64,000 nt of DNA from Planctomicrobium piriforme (lineage in GTDB: Bacteria; Planctomycetota; Planctomycetia; Pirellulales; UBA1268). The first letter of the stretch is position 1. Every line of letters starts with the position of its first letter. The stretch spans positions 46,665 to 110,664 of the forward strand of contig CAMAVC010000002.1 in the NCBI GenBank assembly GCA_945861585.1, written 5' to 3'. Position numbers and translations under genes: made by a program. Below the pieces are notes generated by a model. It worked only from the letters and a program-made list of their open reading frames with translations. It searched no databases and had not been told where the DNA came from. Of this stretch, positions 35,308 through 43,196 are shown in pieces.

Positions 35308-36569
35308 AGCGCAAACAATCGCGATGCCGTGCGGAAGTAGATCCTGCCGCCCGCGGCGGCGGGCGTGGCCCGGCAGGTGTCGCCGAGCGGCACGCGGCCG
35401 AGCACCTCGAAGGCGTCGCCGTCGGCGATCATCACCACCTCGCCGTCGGCCGACACGTTGATCACACAATCTCCCACCACGATCGGCGACGCCGAAAACA
35501 TCCCGCCCACGCGCCCCCGCCAGAGCGTTTCGCCCGTGCCGGCCTTCACGCAGGTCACGACGCCGCGGTCGCCCCAGAGATAGAGCCGCTCGCCCGAGCA
35601 CACGGGCGTGGGCACGTAGGGAGCCACGCTGCGATCGAGCGTGTAGGCGGGCTCGGGCGCGAGCGGCGGGCTGCCGGCTGCCGGGAGCGCGGTGGGCAGC
35701 GGGATCGCCACGAGCAGGTTGTCGCCGCCCCCTTCGCCGCAGGTGCAGAGCACGAGCGGTCCGGCCAGAATCGGCGACGACACGGTCCGCCGCGGAAAGC
35801 ATTTGGTCTCCCAGAGCAGCGCCCCCGTGGCCGGGTCGAGGCCGGTAAGCCCGTTGCCGTTGCTCGCCACCACGACCTGCGGCCGAGAGCCTGCGCCGCG
35901 GTCGATCACAAGCGGCGTCGAGTAGGCCGCGCGGCCCGTCTCGCGGTTCACGCGCCAGCGCTCCCGGCCGGTCTTGGCGTCGAGGGCCACGATCGCGCTC
36001 GGGCCGTCGTGGTCGATCGGCACGATCACGAGGTCGCGCCACACCGCCGGCGACGCTCCAAACCCATGCTCACAGGCGTAGGGGCCGAGGTCGGCGTGCC
36101 AGAGCGGTTCGCCCGTGGGCGTAAACGCCTCCACCCGCAGGTTGTCTTTTGTGGCCCAGAGCCAAAACACGCCGTCGTTGCTCGCGGCCACGGTGCCGGA
36201 GGCAGAGCTGTTTTGCGCGTGGTGCGGCTCGATCGGCCCGGCAAACTCGCGCTGCCAGCGGAGGCCTCCAGCGGCCGCATCGTGGCAGGTGAGAAACCGC
36301 TTGCCCGCCGCCTCGTCGGCCGCTGCCGTGTACACGCCGCCGCGAAACACCACCGGTGAGCCATGCCCCTGCCCGGGCAGCGTCGCCTGCCACTTCCAGT
36401 CGGCCGCCGTCCAGCCTCGGGGCAGGGCCACGTCGCCCCCCTGCCCGCCGCCCTCATGCCCGCGCCACCGCGGCCAGTCCGCCGGCCCCGCCGCGAGTGC
36501 CGTCGCTGCGCCAAAAGTGGTCGCGACAAGCGAAGCGACAGCGAATCCGGTCCGCAGGATGATCGTCAT
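35304..36569 (-). CDS. Secreted PQQ-like beta-propeller protein
   Basis: 421 residues with a signal peptide (~1-27, GFAVASLVATTFGAATALAA). It opens with DWPRWRGHEGGG, the typical start of planctomycete PQQ-binding-like propeller proteins. Blade motifs follow: YTAAADEAAGKRFLTCHDAA, ALDAKTGRERWRVN, GLDPATGALLWETK and CVKAGTGETLWRGR. No quinoprotein dehydrogenase active-site residues are evident, so it may only be a binding or scaffold propeller. The ATG overlaps the stop of the small upstream gene (ATGA). The stop codon is from a GTAG-REP. Confidence 0.9.
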   Translation of the reverse strand: MTIILRTGFAVASLVATTFGAATALAAGPADWPRWRGHEGGGQGGDVALPRGWTAADWKWQATLPGQGHGSPVVFRGGVYTAAADEAAGKRFLTCHDAAAGGLRWQREFAGPIEPHHAQNSSASGTVAASNDGVFWLWATKDNLRVEAFTPTGEPLWHADLGPYACEHGFGASPAVWRDLVIVPIDHDGPSAIVALDAKTGRERWRVNRETGRAAYSTPLVIDRGAGSRPQVVVASNGNGLTGLDPATGALLWETKCFPRRTVSSPILAGPLVLCTCGEGGGDNLLVAIPLPTALPAAGSPPLAPEPAYTLDRSVAPYVPTPVCSGERLYLWGDRGVVTCVKAGTGETLWRGRVGGMFSASPIVVGDCVINVSADGEVVMIADGDAFEVLGRVPLGDTCRATPAAAGGRIYFRTASRLFAL

Positions 36570-36883
36570 GCTGCAGTAATGTCGACGTGTGCGACGTAGC
36601 CCAACTGCTTCAGTAACTGCTCGCAGTCTTCCCACGACAGCCCGAAGTTCCTCACGTCGGCCGCTCCGAGCCTGCCGACGATTGCGGCCAGTTCGCTCGC
36701 ATCATTCTCGGCGAAATCCTCACGAAGCAAGGCATTCTCAGCCCAGTCGACCAGTTCGCAGAGAGTGAGGTCATGGTGCAGCCACGCGGCAATTTTGTCA
36801 GCAATGAGACTACGGGTGATCATCTGAAGCACCTGAAGGAGGGCGTTCATGCCGGGCTCGCCAACCGAGTTTGCCAGCGACAT
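36566..36883 (-). CDS. Small helical protein, coupled to the propeller gene
   Basis: 105 residues, or 94 if the internal ATG at 36850 is used; neither start has a clear ribosome site. It is acidic and helical: LIADKIAAWLHHDLTLCELVDWAENAL, then DASELAAIVGRLGAADVRNF, then WEDCEQLLKQLGY. This resembles small bacterial proteins of unknown role that sit beside unrelated genes. There is no signal peptide. The stop overlaps the propeller ATG, so the two are probably translated together despite different cell locations. Confidence 0.65.
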   Translation of the reverse strand: MSLANSVGEPGMNALLQVLQMITRSLIADKIAAWLHHDLTLCELVDWAENALLREDFAENDASELAAIVGRLGAADVRNFGLSWEDCEQLLKQLGYVAHVDITAA

Positions 36884-36906
36884 CGAGCGAATACAGGCGG
36901 CCGCCG

Positions 36907-37704
36907 TCAGGCCGTGCTTCCCAAGAGCCGAATTTGCGTTCGTTTTGAGAGCGAGCCGTCATCGCTTTGGCCGATCGCGAGGCGTCGTTTCCGCAATGCC
37001 CGGGAAGTGTACAAAAGAACACCTGTAAGTGCCAGGGCGAGGGTGCCGGGTTCGGGGACGGCGACGATGCTGTTCACCATCACGAGGTTTTGTGGCCTGA
37101 GCGAGGGATTGAGGAGTGGCAGTTCGCTGAAGGCGGGGTTGAGGAGTACGCTCGACGCGTCGTACACGGGCACCGCGCCGATAGCCTCGATCACGCTGAT
37201 CCCGCCGCCGATCACAGCGCCAAACACGGCGTAGCCGTCGTTCCCCGGGCTGGGGTCGAGATCGAGATTGTCGGTGACGTTGAAAAACCACTGGCTCGTG
37301 GCGCTATCCGGGGCAGCCGTGCGGGCCATCGCGATCGTGCCCTTGAGGTTTGAGAGCCCGGCCTGGAGCGGGATCGGGGCGGCCGTGGCGATAGGATCGA
37401 TCGAGGCCGTCGTCGCCGTCGTGACCAGCTTGAAGCCGCCCCCCTGCACGATCTGGATATCGGCCGGGTTGTTGGTCGTGCTCCGATGGAAGATCGAATT
37501 CGTGTAGCTGCCGGCGTTCACGTAGCTGAGAAAGTTCGCCACGGTCGTGGGCACCTGCGTGTCGTAGAGCTGCACGTCGAAGGTGCCGAGGTTCGTGGTG
37601 AAGGTCACGATCGTGTCGGCAGATGCCGGCCGTGCCGCGAGGCAGGCGCAGAGGGCGAGTGCCTGGAAAATCGTGCCTGAAATCAGCCGCGCGTCGTGTC
37701 GCAT
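36907..37704 (-). CDS. Cyclophilin-type peptidyl-prolyl isomerase with PEP-CTERM signal
   Basis: 265 residues. The signal peptide is ~1-29. Residues ~30-215 form a cyclophilin domain: TNLGTFDVQLYDTQVPTTVANFL, then SIFHRS (the catalytic-region F-H-R), then GTIAMARTAAPDSATSQWFFN. These parts keep the active-site Arg and Gln-Trp-Phe features. A PEP-CTERM signal follows (VPEPGTLALALTGVLLYTSRALRKRR). Unusually, about 20 more residues (LAIGQSDDGS to the end) follow the basic cluster that normally ends such proteins. It is likely a surface-sorted folding factor; the sorting is inferred. Confidence 0.88.
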   Translation of the reverse strand: MRHDARLISGTIFQALALCACLAARPASADTIVTFTTNLGTFDVQLYDTQVPTTVANFLSYVNAGSYTNSIFHRSTTNNPADIQIVQGGGFKLVTTATTASIDPIATAAPIPLQAGLSNLKGTIAMARTAAPDSATSQWFFNVTDNLDLDPSPGNDGYAVFGAVIGGGISVIEAIGAVPVYDASSVLLNPAFSELPLLNPSLRPQNLVMVNSIVAVPEPGTLALALTGVLLYTSRALRKRRLAIGQSDDGSLSKRTQIRLLGSTA

Positions 37705-38068
37705 GTTCCTGTTCCCCGCAAGCCGGGCGAACGGTCGCGACTGCGCTCACAAGCCTGCGATCAGGCGACGTGTCTGGAGGGAAGGGCGGGGGGAAAAGAG
37801 AAGGAAAATCCGCTCTGCCGAAACACCGTCAGCCAATTCGCCGCCAGGCGAGAGCCGTCGAGATGTTCGCTCGGTCAGTAGCGTTTCCTGAAAACCCGCT
37901 CGGGCGACGTGTCCGCACGCCAGCCTCGAGACTTCCCTCATTCTGCTCCGGCCCGCCGGAAAGTCAAATTTCTGGCAAACGCCCGTTTTTCACGCCCAAT
38001 CCCGTCGCTTCCGCTCCGGGCCTGATGGATCGTGGGAAGCCCGGGGGCTCCGCGTGAATCGCGCCGCC
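37705..38068. other. Intergenic region, no gene seen
   Basis: 364 nt upstream of the cyclophilin gene. It contains a purine-rich stretch (GGGAAGGGCGGGGGGAAAAG) near 37780 and no open frame with coding character. It probably holds the promoter of the cyclophilin gene, but I cannot point to boxes. Confidence 0.4.
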
Positions 38069-38284
38069 TCACTGCGTGCCTTGCAGGGCCTCGATGCTCG
38101 TGATGTGAAGCATCGAGCAGATCACGAGGCGGTCGTCCTCGGGGTAGGAGACGTAAACCCGTGTCTTCCCGATCGCCAGACACTCTGGGTGGCGAACCTC
38201 GTGCGACTCGCCGCTTGAGAGATTGATCACGAACGGCTCGAACGGCCGCCGGAGCACAAGGTCACGAAGCATGTCAACGGTCAT
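38069..38284 (-). CDS. Small conserved-looking protein
   Basis: 71 residues from ATG 38284, chosen because GGAGG lies 6 nt upstream; a longer frame to 38323 lacks this. The sequence MTVDMLRDLVLRRPFEPFV, NLSSGESHEVRHPE and ICSMLHITSIE reads as a compact beta-rich fold. I have an impression of similar short proteins in planctomycetes and verrucomicrobia, often next to toxin or restriction genes, but the function is unknown. It stands alone, transcribed away from asnB1. Confidence 0.75.
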   Translation of the reverse strand: MTVDMLRDLVLRRPFEPFVINLSSGESHEVRHPECLAIGKTRVYVSYPEDDRLVICSMLHITSIEALQGTQ

Positions 38285-38480
38285 GACGAACCTCCATTCA
38301 AGCAGCAGTATACGCCAGTTCACATTGTGGCGTCAATCGTGGCCGTTCAACGGTGCGTCGGGGGAAAGCGTCCCGCGGGCCGCTCGGCCCGTTTTCTGGC
38401 ACTCTCGCCAGATTTGGGTGCTCATGCGTCGCTCGCTTGCCCTCCGTGCCATAATGCTCCACTAAATCAGAGGCTCGAGC

Positions 38481-40430
38481 ATGTGTGGGATCGCCGGAGT
38501 GGTGAGTGCCGACGAGCGGCTCGTGGAGCCGGCTGTTCGCTCCATGATGCGGGCGATGGTGCATCGCGGCCCCGACGACGAGGGATACGAGGAGTTTCCG
38601 GTCGCAGCGGGCCTGCATGCGGCGGGGCCGACCACGGGCACGGTAGGGTTTGGGTTTCGCAGGCTTGCGATCCTCGATCTTTCGCCCACCGGTCATCAGC
38701 CGATGATCCATCGGGAGACGGGCGATTGCCTCGTCTTCAATGGCGAGATCTACAACTTCCGCTGGCTGCGGGCCAAGCTCGAGGGGCTCGGCTTCGCGGT
38801 GCATAGCTCCGGCGACACAGAGGTCCTGCTCCACGCGCTCGTCGCCTGGGGTGAGAAGGCCCTCGACGAGCTCGACGGCATGTTTGCCTTCGCCTTCTAT
38901 CATGCGAAAAGCCGCCGCGTGCTGCTCGCCCGCGATCCCTTTGGCATCAAGCCGCTCTACGTGGCCCGGGCACAGCGGGCGTTTGTGTTTGCGAGCGAGG
39001 TGCGGGCCGTGCTCGCCTCGGGCCTCGTGCCCGACGATCTCGATCCAGCCGGGATCGCGTCATTCCTGGCCTACGGGGCCCCGCAAGATCCGCTCACGGT
39101 GCATCGGGCGATCCAGTCGTTCCCAGCCGGCTCCTGTGAATGGATCGGCAGCGACGCCGCCGCCCACGCCCCCCGCAGCCGGCGATTCTGGTCGTTTCCT
39201 GCCGAGGGGGCCGACGCCGATGAGAAGAAGGCCGTGCGCACCGTGCAGATGCAGCTCAACGCCGCCGTGCGGGATCAGTGCATTTCCGACGTGCCGCTGG
39301 GCGTGTTCCTCTCGGGAGGCATCGACTCGGCTGCGCTCGCCGCGCTGGCTCGAAACCACAAATCGCCCGTGAACACGTTTTCGGTCGGCTACGAGAGCGC
39401 CGGCGGCCAAGACGAGCTCGCCGACGCCGCCGCCACGGCCCGCGGCCTGGGCACGGTGCACCAGCAGACCATTCTCGACGACGCCTGGATCATGCTGCAG
39501 TGGCAGGAATGGCTGCGTGCGGCCGACCGGCCGAGCATCGACGGGCTGAACACATACGTCGTGAGCGGCGTCGTGAAAGATGCCGGAGCCACGGTCGCCC
39601 TCTCGGGCCTCGGGGCAGACGAACTGTTTGGCGGGTATCCAAGCTTCGCGCGGGCGGCGAAGGCCGAGCGGCTGCTGCGGCCGCTCGGATTCGTGCCAGC
39701 CAGCCTGCGGCGCGCGGCTGCCAAGATCGCATTCGCACCGCTGCCCGCCGGCAAGCGGGCGAAGGCGATCGATCTCGTCTCAGGGGGCACGACGGCGCTC
39801 GAATTGGCCAGCCAGTTTCGCCGGCTTACAAGCGATAGCGATCTCCGCAGCCTCGGCTTTGCTCCGCGGTCGCTCGGGCTCACGAGCGAGTTTCTCCCGC
39901 CCGCCGCATTCGCGCCGTTTAACGACGCTGGCCGCGATCCCTTTCGGGCCATGTCGCAGGCGGAGTGTTCCCTCTACATGGGCAACACGCTCCTGCGCGA
40001 TTCCGACACCAACAGCATGGCCCATTCGCTGGAGATCCGTGTGCCGTTCCTGGGCCGGTGGTTCGCCGACGGCGTGGCGAGTCTGCCGAGCCGCGTGAAG
40101 CAGCCGCCGGGTGCTCCGCCCAAGCACCTGTTACGAAAAGCGACGGGCTCTGTTCTCCCTTACGACATCTTCACGCGGCCCAAGCGCGGCTTTTCGCTAC
40201 CGATCGGGGAATGGATGTTTGGGCCCCTGCGCGACCAATGCACAGCGGCGATTGCCACGCTTGCCGACTGCCCCATCTTCGGGTCGGCCTCCGTCACCCG
40301 GCTCTGGGATCGCTATGCGGCCCAGCGGCACGCCATGCACTGGTCGCGGCCGCTCTCCCTCGTCGTCCTCGGCAGCTACCTCCAGCAATCTCGCCGCCAT
40401 GTAGGACAGGCTTCAGCCTGTCTCCCGTAG
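38481..40430 (+). CDS. asnB: Asparagine synthase (glutamine-hydrolysing), paralogue 1
   Basis: 649 residues. The start is certain because Cys2 is the glutaminase nucleophile (MCGIAGVVS). The N-terminal Ntn domain (~1-215) has RMVHRGPDDEG-like and VFNGEIYNFRWLR motifs. The synthetase domain has the pyrophosphate loop LSGGIDSAA and LSGLGADELFGGY. The substrate may be aspartate or, in glycan loci, a sugar acid. The natural C-terminus should lie near VVLGSYL, as in the downstream paralogue. Here a GTAG-REP inserted out of frame with its TAG adds VGQASACLP before a second GTAG ends the gene. Confidence 0.93.
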   Translation: MCGIAGVVSADERLVEPAVRSMMRAMVHRGPDDEGYEEFPVAAGLHAAGPTTGTVGFGFRRLAILDLSPTGHQPMIHRETGDCLVFNGEIYNFRWLRAKLEGLGFAVHSSGDTEVLLHALVAWGEKALDELDGMFAFAFYHAKSRRVLLARDPFGIKPLYVARAQRAFVFASEVRAVLASGLVPDDLDPAGIASFLAYGAPQDPLTVHRAIQSFPAGSCEWIGSDAAAHAPRSRRFWSFPAEGADADEKKAVRTVQMQLNAAVRDQCISDVPLGVFLSGGIDSAALAALARNHKSPVNTFSVGYESAGGQDELADAAATARGLGTVHQQTILDDAWIMLQWQEWLRAADRPSIDGLNTYVVSGVVKDAGATVALSGLGADELFGGYPSFARAAKAERLLRPLGFVPASLRRAAAKIAFAPLPAGKRAKAIDLVSGGTTALELASQFRRLTSDSDLRSLGFAPRSLGLTSEFLPPAAFAPFNDAGRDPFRAMSQAECSLYMGNTLLRDSDTNSMAHSLEIRVPFLGRWFADGVASLPSRVKQPPGAPPKHLLRKATGSVLPYDIFTRPKRGFSLPIGEWMFGPLRDQCTAAIATLADCPIFGSASVTRLWDRYAAQRHAMHWSRPLSLVVLGSYLQQSRRHVGQASACLP

Positions 40431-40459
40431 GGAAGGCGTCCCGCCTGCCGGCCTTCTCC
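40401..40459. repeat. GTAG-REP family A copy plus a second GTAG-headed palindrome (family D)
   Basis: A family A copy at 40401-40422 is translated as the C-terminal tail of asnB1. Immediately after it, GTAG (40427-40430) heads a different hairpin with arms GAAGGC and GCCTTC (to 40456). The TAG of this second element is the actual stop codon of asnB1. Confidence 0.75.
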
Positions 40460-40640
40460 CCACGCCCCCGCCTTACAACCCGGCAAGCCTCCCGATTCGC
40501 TCCTCCCGCCACGCCCGCCGGGATATATGTTTCTTCTGTCGGGGGAAGCATCCTGCAAGTTCTGCGTTGTATACTCCCCCAAGAGGACTACCTGCTTGCC
40601 GCGGCCCTGCCATCACCTGTTCGCATGCCCGCTCCACGCG

Positions 40641-41024
40641 ATGATCGCGATTGGTGTCGCCGTTCTCGCCTCGCTGGCGTGCGTCGGGGCCATGATGCCG
40701 CCGCCGGGCAGCCATCACTCCCCAGCCAGTGCAATCTCGCCCGGGCACGCGTCGCTCGCGGTAGCGCCGATCCTTCAGGCTGCAGAGCACCCGCTGCCGG
40801 TCAACGTGTCGACTCGCAATCTTCAGCTCCCCCGTGCCCCGCGGCACCGCAGCGAGAGGCCGACTTCCGGTGCCGTTGACGCTGAGGCGATCACGGCAAC
40901 AGAAATCTTCGACACGCTCGGTGCCGACACCCACGGCTCGTTCGTCACCGACGGTGTCCGCGCCTGCCCCCTTGCCGGGCATCCGCTTTCTCTCTTGCGT
41001 CCGCCTTCTCTTCTGGCGGGCTGA
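40641..41024 (+). CDS. Possible small secreted protein between the asnB paralogues
   Basis: A 127-codon open frame in the 677-nt asnB1-asnB2 gap, with GC-rich third positions. The start MIAIGVAVLASLACVGAMM resembles a signal peptide or membrane anchor, and the rest is Pro/His/Ala-rich without a known motif. There is no convincing ribosome site. The frame is open further upstream to 40527. It could equally be non-coding; I found nothing else in this gap besides the repeats at its left end. Confidence 0.35.
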   Translation: MIAIGVAVLASLACVGAMMPPPGSHHSPASAISPGHASLAVAPILQAAEHPLPVNVSTRNLQLPRAPRHRSERPTSGAVDAEAITATEIFDTLGADTHGSFVTDGVRACPLAGHPLSLLRPPSLLAG

Positions 41025-41107
41025 TCGGCGCGCGGAGCGTATACCGCGCGCCCGATGCGTGGCCGTGTGCGCTCGAAGAGCGCCCCAGCAGCAAGAGAAA
41101 TCCCCCC

Positions 41108-43006
41108 ATGTGCGGTATCTGTGGCGTCATCAGTGCAGACCCGCGGCCGGTCGAGCCGGCTGTCAGGGCGATGATGCGCGCGATGGTCCATCGCGGTCCC
41201 GACGACGAGGGCTTCGAAGTGCTCTCGCTGGGCGGCAGTGAAGCCAGCGGCCCCGTCGCGGGCCTCGGCTTCCGGCGGCTTGCGATCCTCGATCTCTCCG
41301 CCGCCGGCCATCAGCCGATGTTCAATCAGCGCACCGGCGACTGCCTGATCTTCAACGGCGAGATCTACAACTTCCGACAGTTGCGCACCGAGCTCCAGAT
41401 GGCTGGTGTCGTGTTTCGGAGCACGAGCGACACGGAAGTCTTGCTCCAAGCCCTCTGCACCTGGGGCGAGGCCGCCGTGGAGAAGCTGCAGGGCATGTTC
41501 GCCTTCGCGTTCTATCACGCGTCGTCGCAGCGAATCCTGCTCGCCCGCGATCCGCTCGGCATCAAGCCGCTGTATGTGGCGGCGCTGCCGGATCGCCTCC
41601 TGTTTGCAAGCGAGATCAAGCCGCTACTTGCGTCGGGGCTCGTCCCGAAGGATCTCGACCTCGCCGGCATCTCCGGCATGCTCGCCTACGGTGCCGTGCA
41701 ATCACCGCGCACGGTCTACGAGCACATCCGGTCGTTCCCCGCCGGGCACACCCAGTGGATCGACGGTCGCGTCACCACGGGCGACGTCCCGCCGCGGCCG
41801 CGCCGTTTCTGGAGTTTTCCACAGCAGACGCTGGCCGATCATCAAGTTCAGGCCGCGAGCGCCGTCCACGACATGCTCCACGACGCCGTCTTGCGGCATC
41901 TCATCGCCGACGTGCCGGTGGGCATCTTTCTCTCGGCAGGGATCGACTCCACGATCATCGCGTCGTTGGCCCGCGAATACACGCCGCGAGTCGTGGCTTT
42001 CACCGTCGGATTTGGAGCCGTTCACGGCCAGGATGAGGTGGTGCTCGCCTCCGAGACGGCGAAAGCGCTCGGCATCAAGCATGTATCGGTTGAACTCGAC
42101 GCCGCCAACATGCCCGGAAAGTGGCACGACTGGCTCGCCGGCATGGATAGCCCGAGCATCGACGGCTTCAACACATATGTGGTGAGCCGTCGTCTGGCAG
42201 CAGAGGGCGTTGTCGTGGGCCTGTCGGGCCTCGGTGCCGACGAACTCTTCGGCGGCTACGCCACGTTCGACCGAGCGCCGCGCTGGTCGCGGATGCTGCG
42301 GGCCCTGCGATTCATTCCTCGCGGCCTGCGGGCGAGCGTGCTGTCGGCGGCGGGTGCGGCAGGCGGCCCGCCGGGCGCGATGGAGAAACTGGCCGATCTG
42401 GTCGCCGGCGACACGAGCGTGGCCGGCGTCGCCCGTTCGCTGCGACGGGCCCTGTCGGACTCGCGGATTCGAGCGATGGGGCTCGGGACCGACCGCGTCG
42501 GCCTCGCGGCCGATTATCTAGAAGGGGCCCCGAATCGCATCGAGCCGGTGCTCGACGGCGATTCGTTCAACACGGTGGCCCGTCTGGAAGCCACGCACTA
42601 CATGGGCGACACGCTCCTCCGCGACACCGATGCCAACAGCATGCGGCATTCGCTCGAGGTGCGGGTGCCGTTCCTGGATCTACCGCTCGTGAACTACGTG
42701 TCGGCCTTGCCGGGCTCCGTGAAGCGGGGCGGATCGTCGAAGGCACTGCTGCGGATGGCGGGCAATCACGTGCTCAGCAAGCAGATCTCGAACAGGCCCA
42801 AGACAGGCTTCACGCTCCCGATCGGCGCCTGGATGCGCGGCGAAATGCGTGAGCCATGCGAGGCGGCGATCAAGCATCTGGCGTCGCAGTCGTTCATCGA
42901 CGCGGCAGAAGTGGACCGCACATGGTGGTCGTTCATCAACGATCCGCGATCGATGCACTGGTCGCGCCCCCTCGCGCTCGTTGTTCTTGGCACTTATCTG
43001 CCGTAG
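41108..43006 (+). CDS. asnB: Asparagine synthase (glutamine-hydrolysing), paralogue 2
   Basis: 632 residues starting MCGICGVISAD with the nucleophile Cys2. It aligns along its whole length with paralogue 1 (shared MMRAMVHRGPDDEG, FNGEIYNFR, LLARDPLGIKPLYVA and GLGADELFGGY), so the pair arose by tandem duplication. The pyrophosphate loop reads LSAGIDSTI instead of LSGGIDS, a Gly-to-Ala change at a usually invariant position that might alter activity. The stop TAG (43004-43006) comes from a degenerate GTAG-REP after VVLGTYLP. It probably amidates a glycan precursor or makes Asn. Confidence 0.93.
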   Translation: MCGICGVISADPRPVEPAVRAMMRAMVHRGPDDEGFEVLSLGGSEASGPVAGLGFRRLAILDLSAAGHQPMFNQRTGDCLIFNGEIYNFRQLRTELQMAGVVFRSTSDTEVLLQALCTWGEAAVEKLQGMFAFAFYHASSQRILLARDPLGIKPLYVAALPDRLLFASEIKPLLASGLVPKDLDLAGISGMLAYGAVQSPRTVYEHIRSFPAGHTQWIDGRVTTGDVPPRPRRFWSFPQQTLADHQVQAASAVHDMLHDAVLRHLIADVPVGIFLSAGIDSTIIASLAREYTPRVVAFTVGFGAVHGQDEVVLASETAKALGIKHVSVELDAANMPGKWHDWLAGMDSPSIDGFNTYVVSRRLAAEGVVVGLSGLGADELFGGYATFDRAPRWSRMLRALRFIPRGLRASVLSAAGAAGGPPGAMEKLADLVAGDTSVAGVARSLRRALSDSRIRAMGLGTDRVGLAADYLEGAPNRIEPVLDGDSFNTVARLEATHYMGDTLLRDTDANSMRHSLEVRVPFLDLPLVNYVSALPGSVKRGGSSKALLRMAGNHVLSKQISNRPKTGFTLPIGAWMRGEMREPCEAAIKHLASQSFIDAAEVDRTWWSFINDPRSMHWSRPLALVVLGTYLP

Positions 43007-43068
43007 GGCAGGCTTCAGCTTTTCGGCCGCGCGAACATCATGGGCTCACAGGCTGAAGCCTGTCCTAC
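43003..43068. repeat. GTAG-REP family A pair (one degenerate)
   Basis: A degenerate forward copy (GTAG, then GGCAGGCTTCAGCTTTTC) begins at 43003 and gives the asnB2 stop. An inverted copy lies at ~43046-43068. The remaining gap to 43196 shows only a GAGGG ribosome-site-like stretch before the next gene. Confidence 0.85.
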
Positions 43069-43196
43069 GGCGCCGCCGATTCGTCCCTGCTCAATCCCGT
43101 TTCGTCACTTTGCGCATTCCGCGCATTGCAGGGAACAAAGCCACACGTACTGTGAGCTGTGGAGAGAGCGGCAATTTTTCCCCGAGGGCTTGAGTC

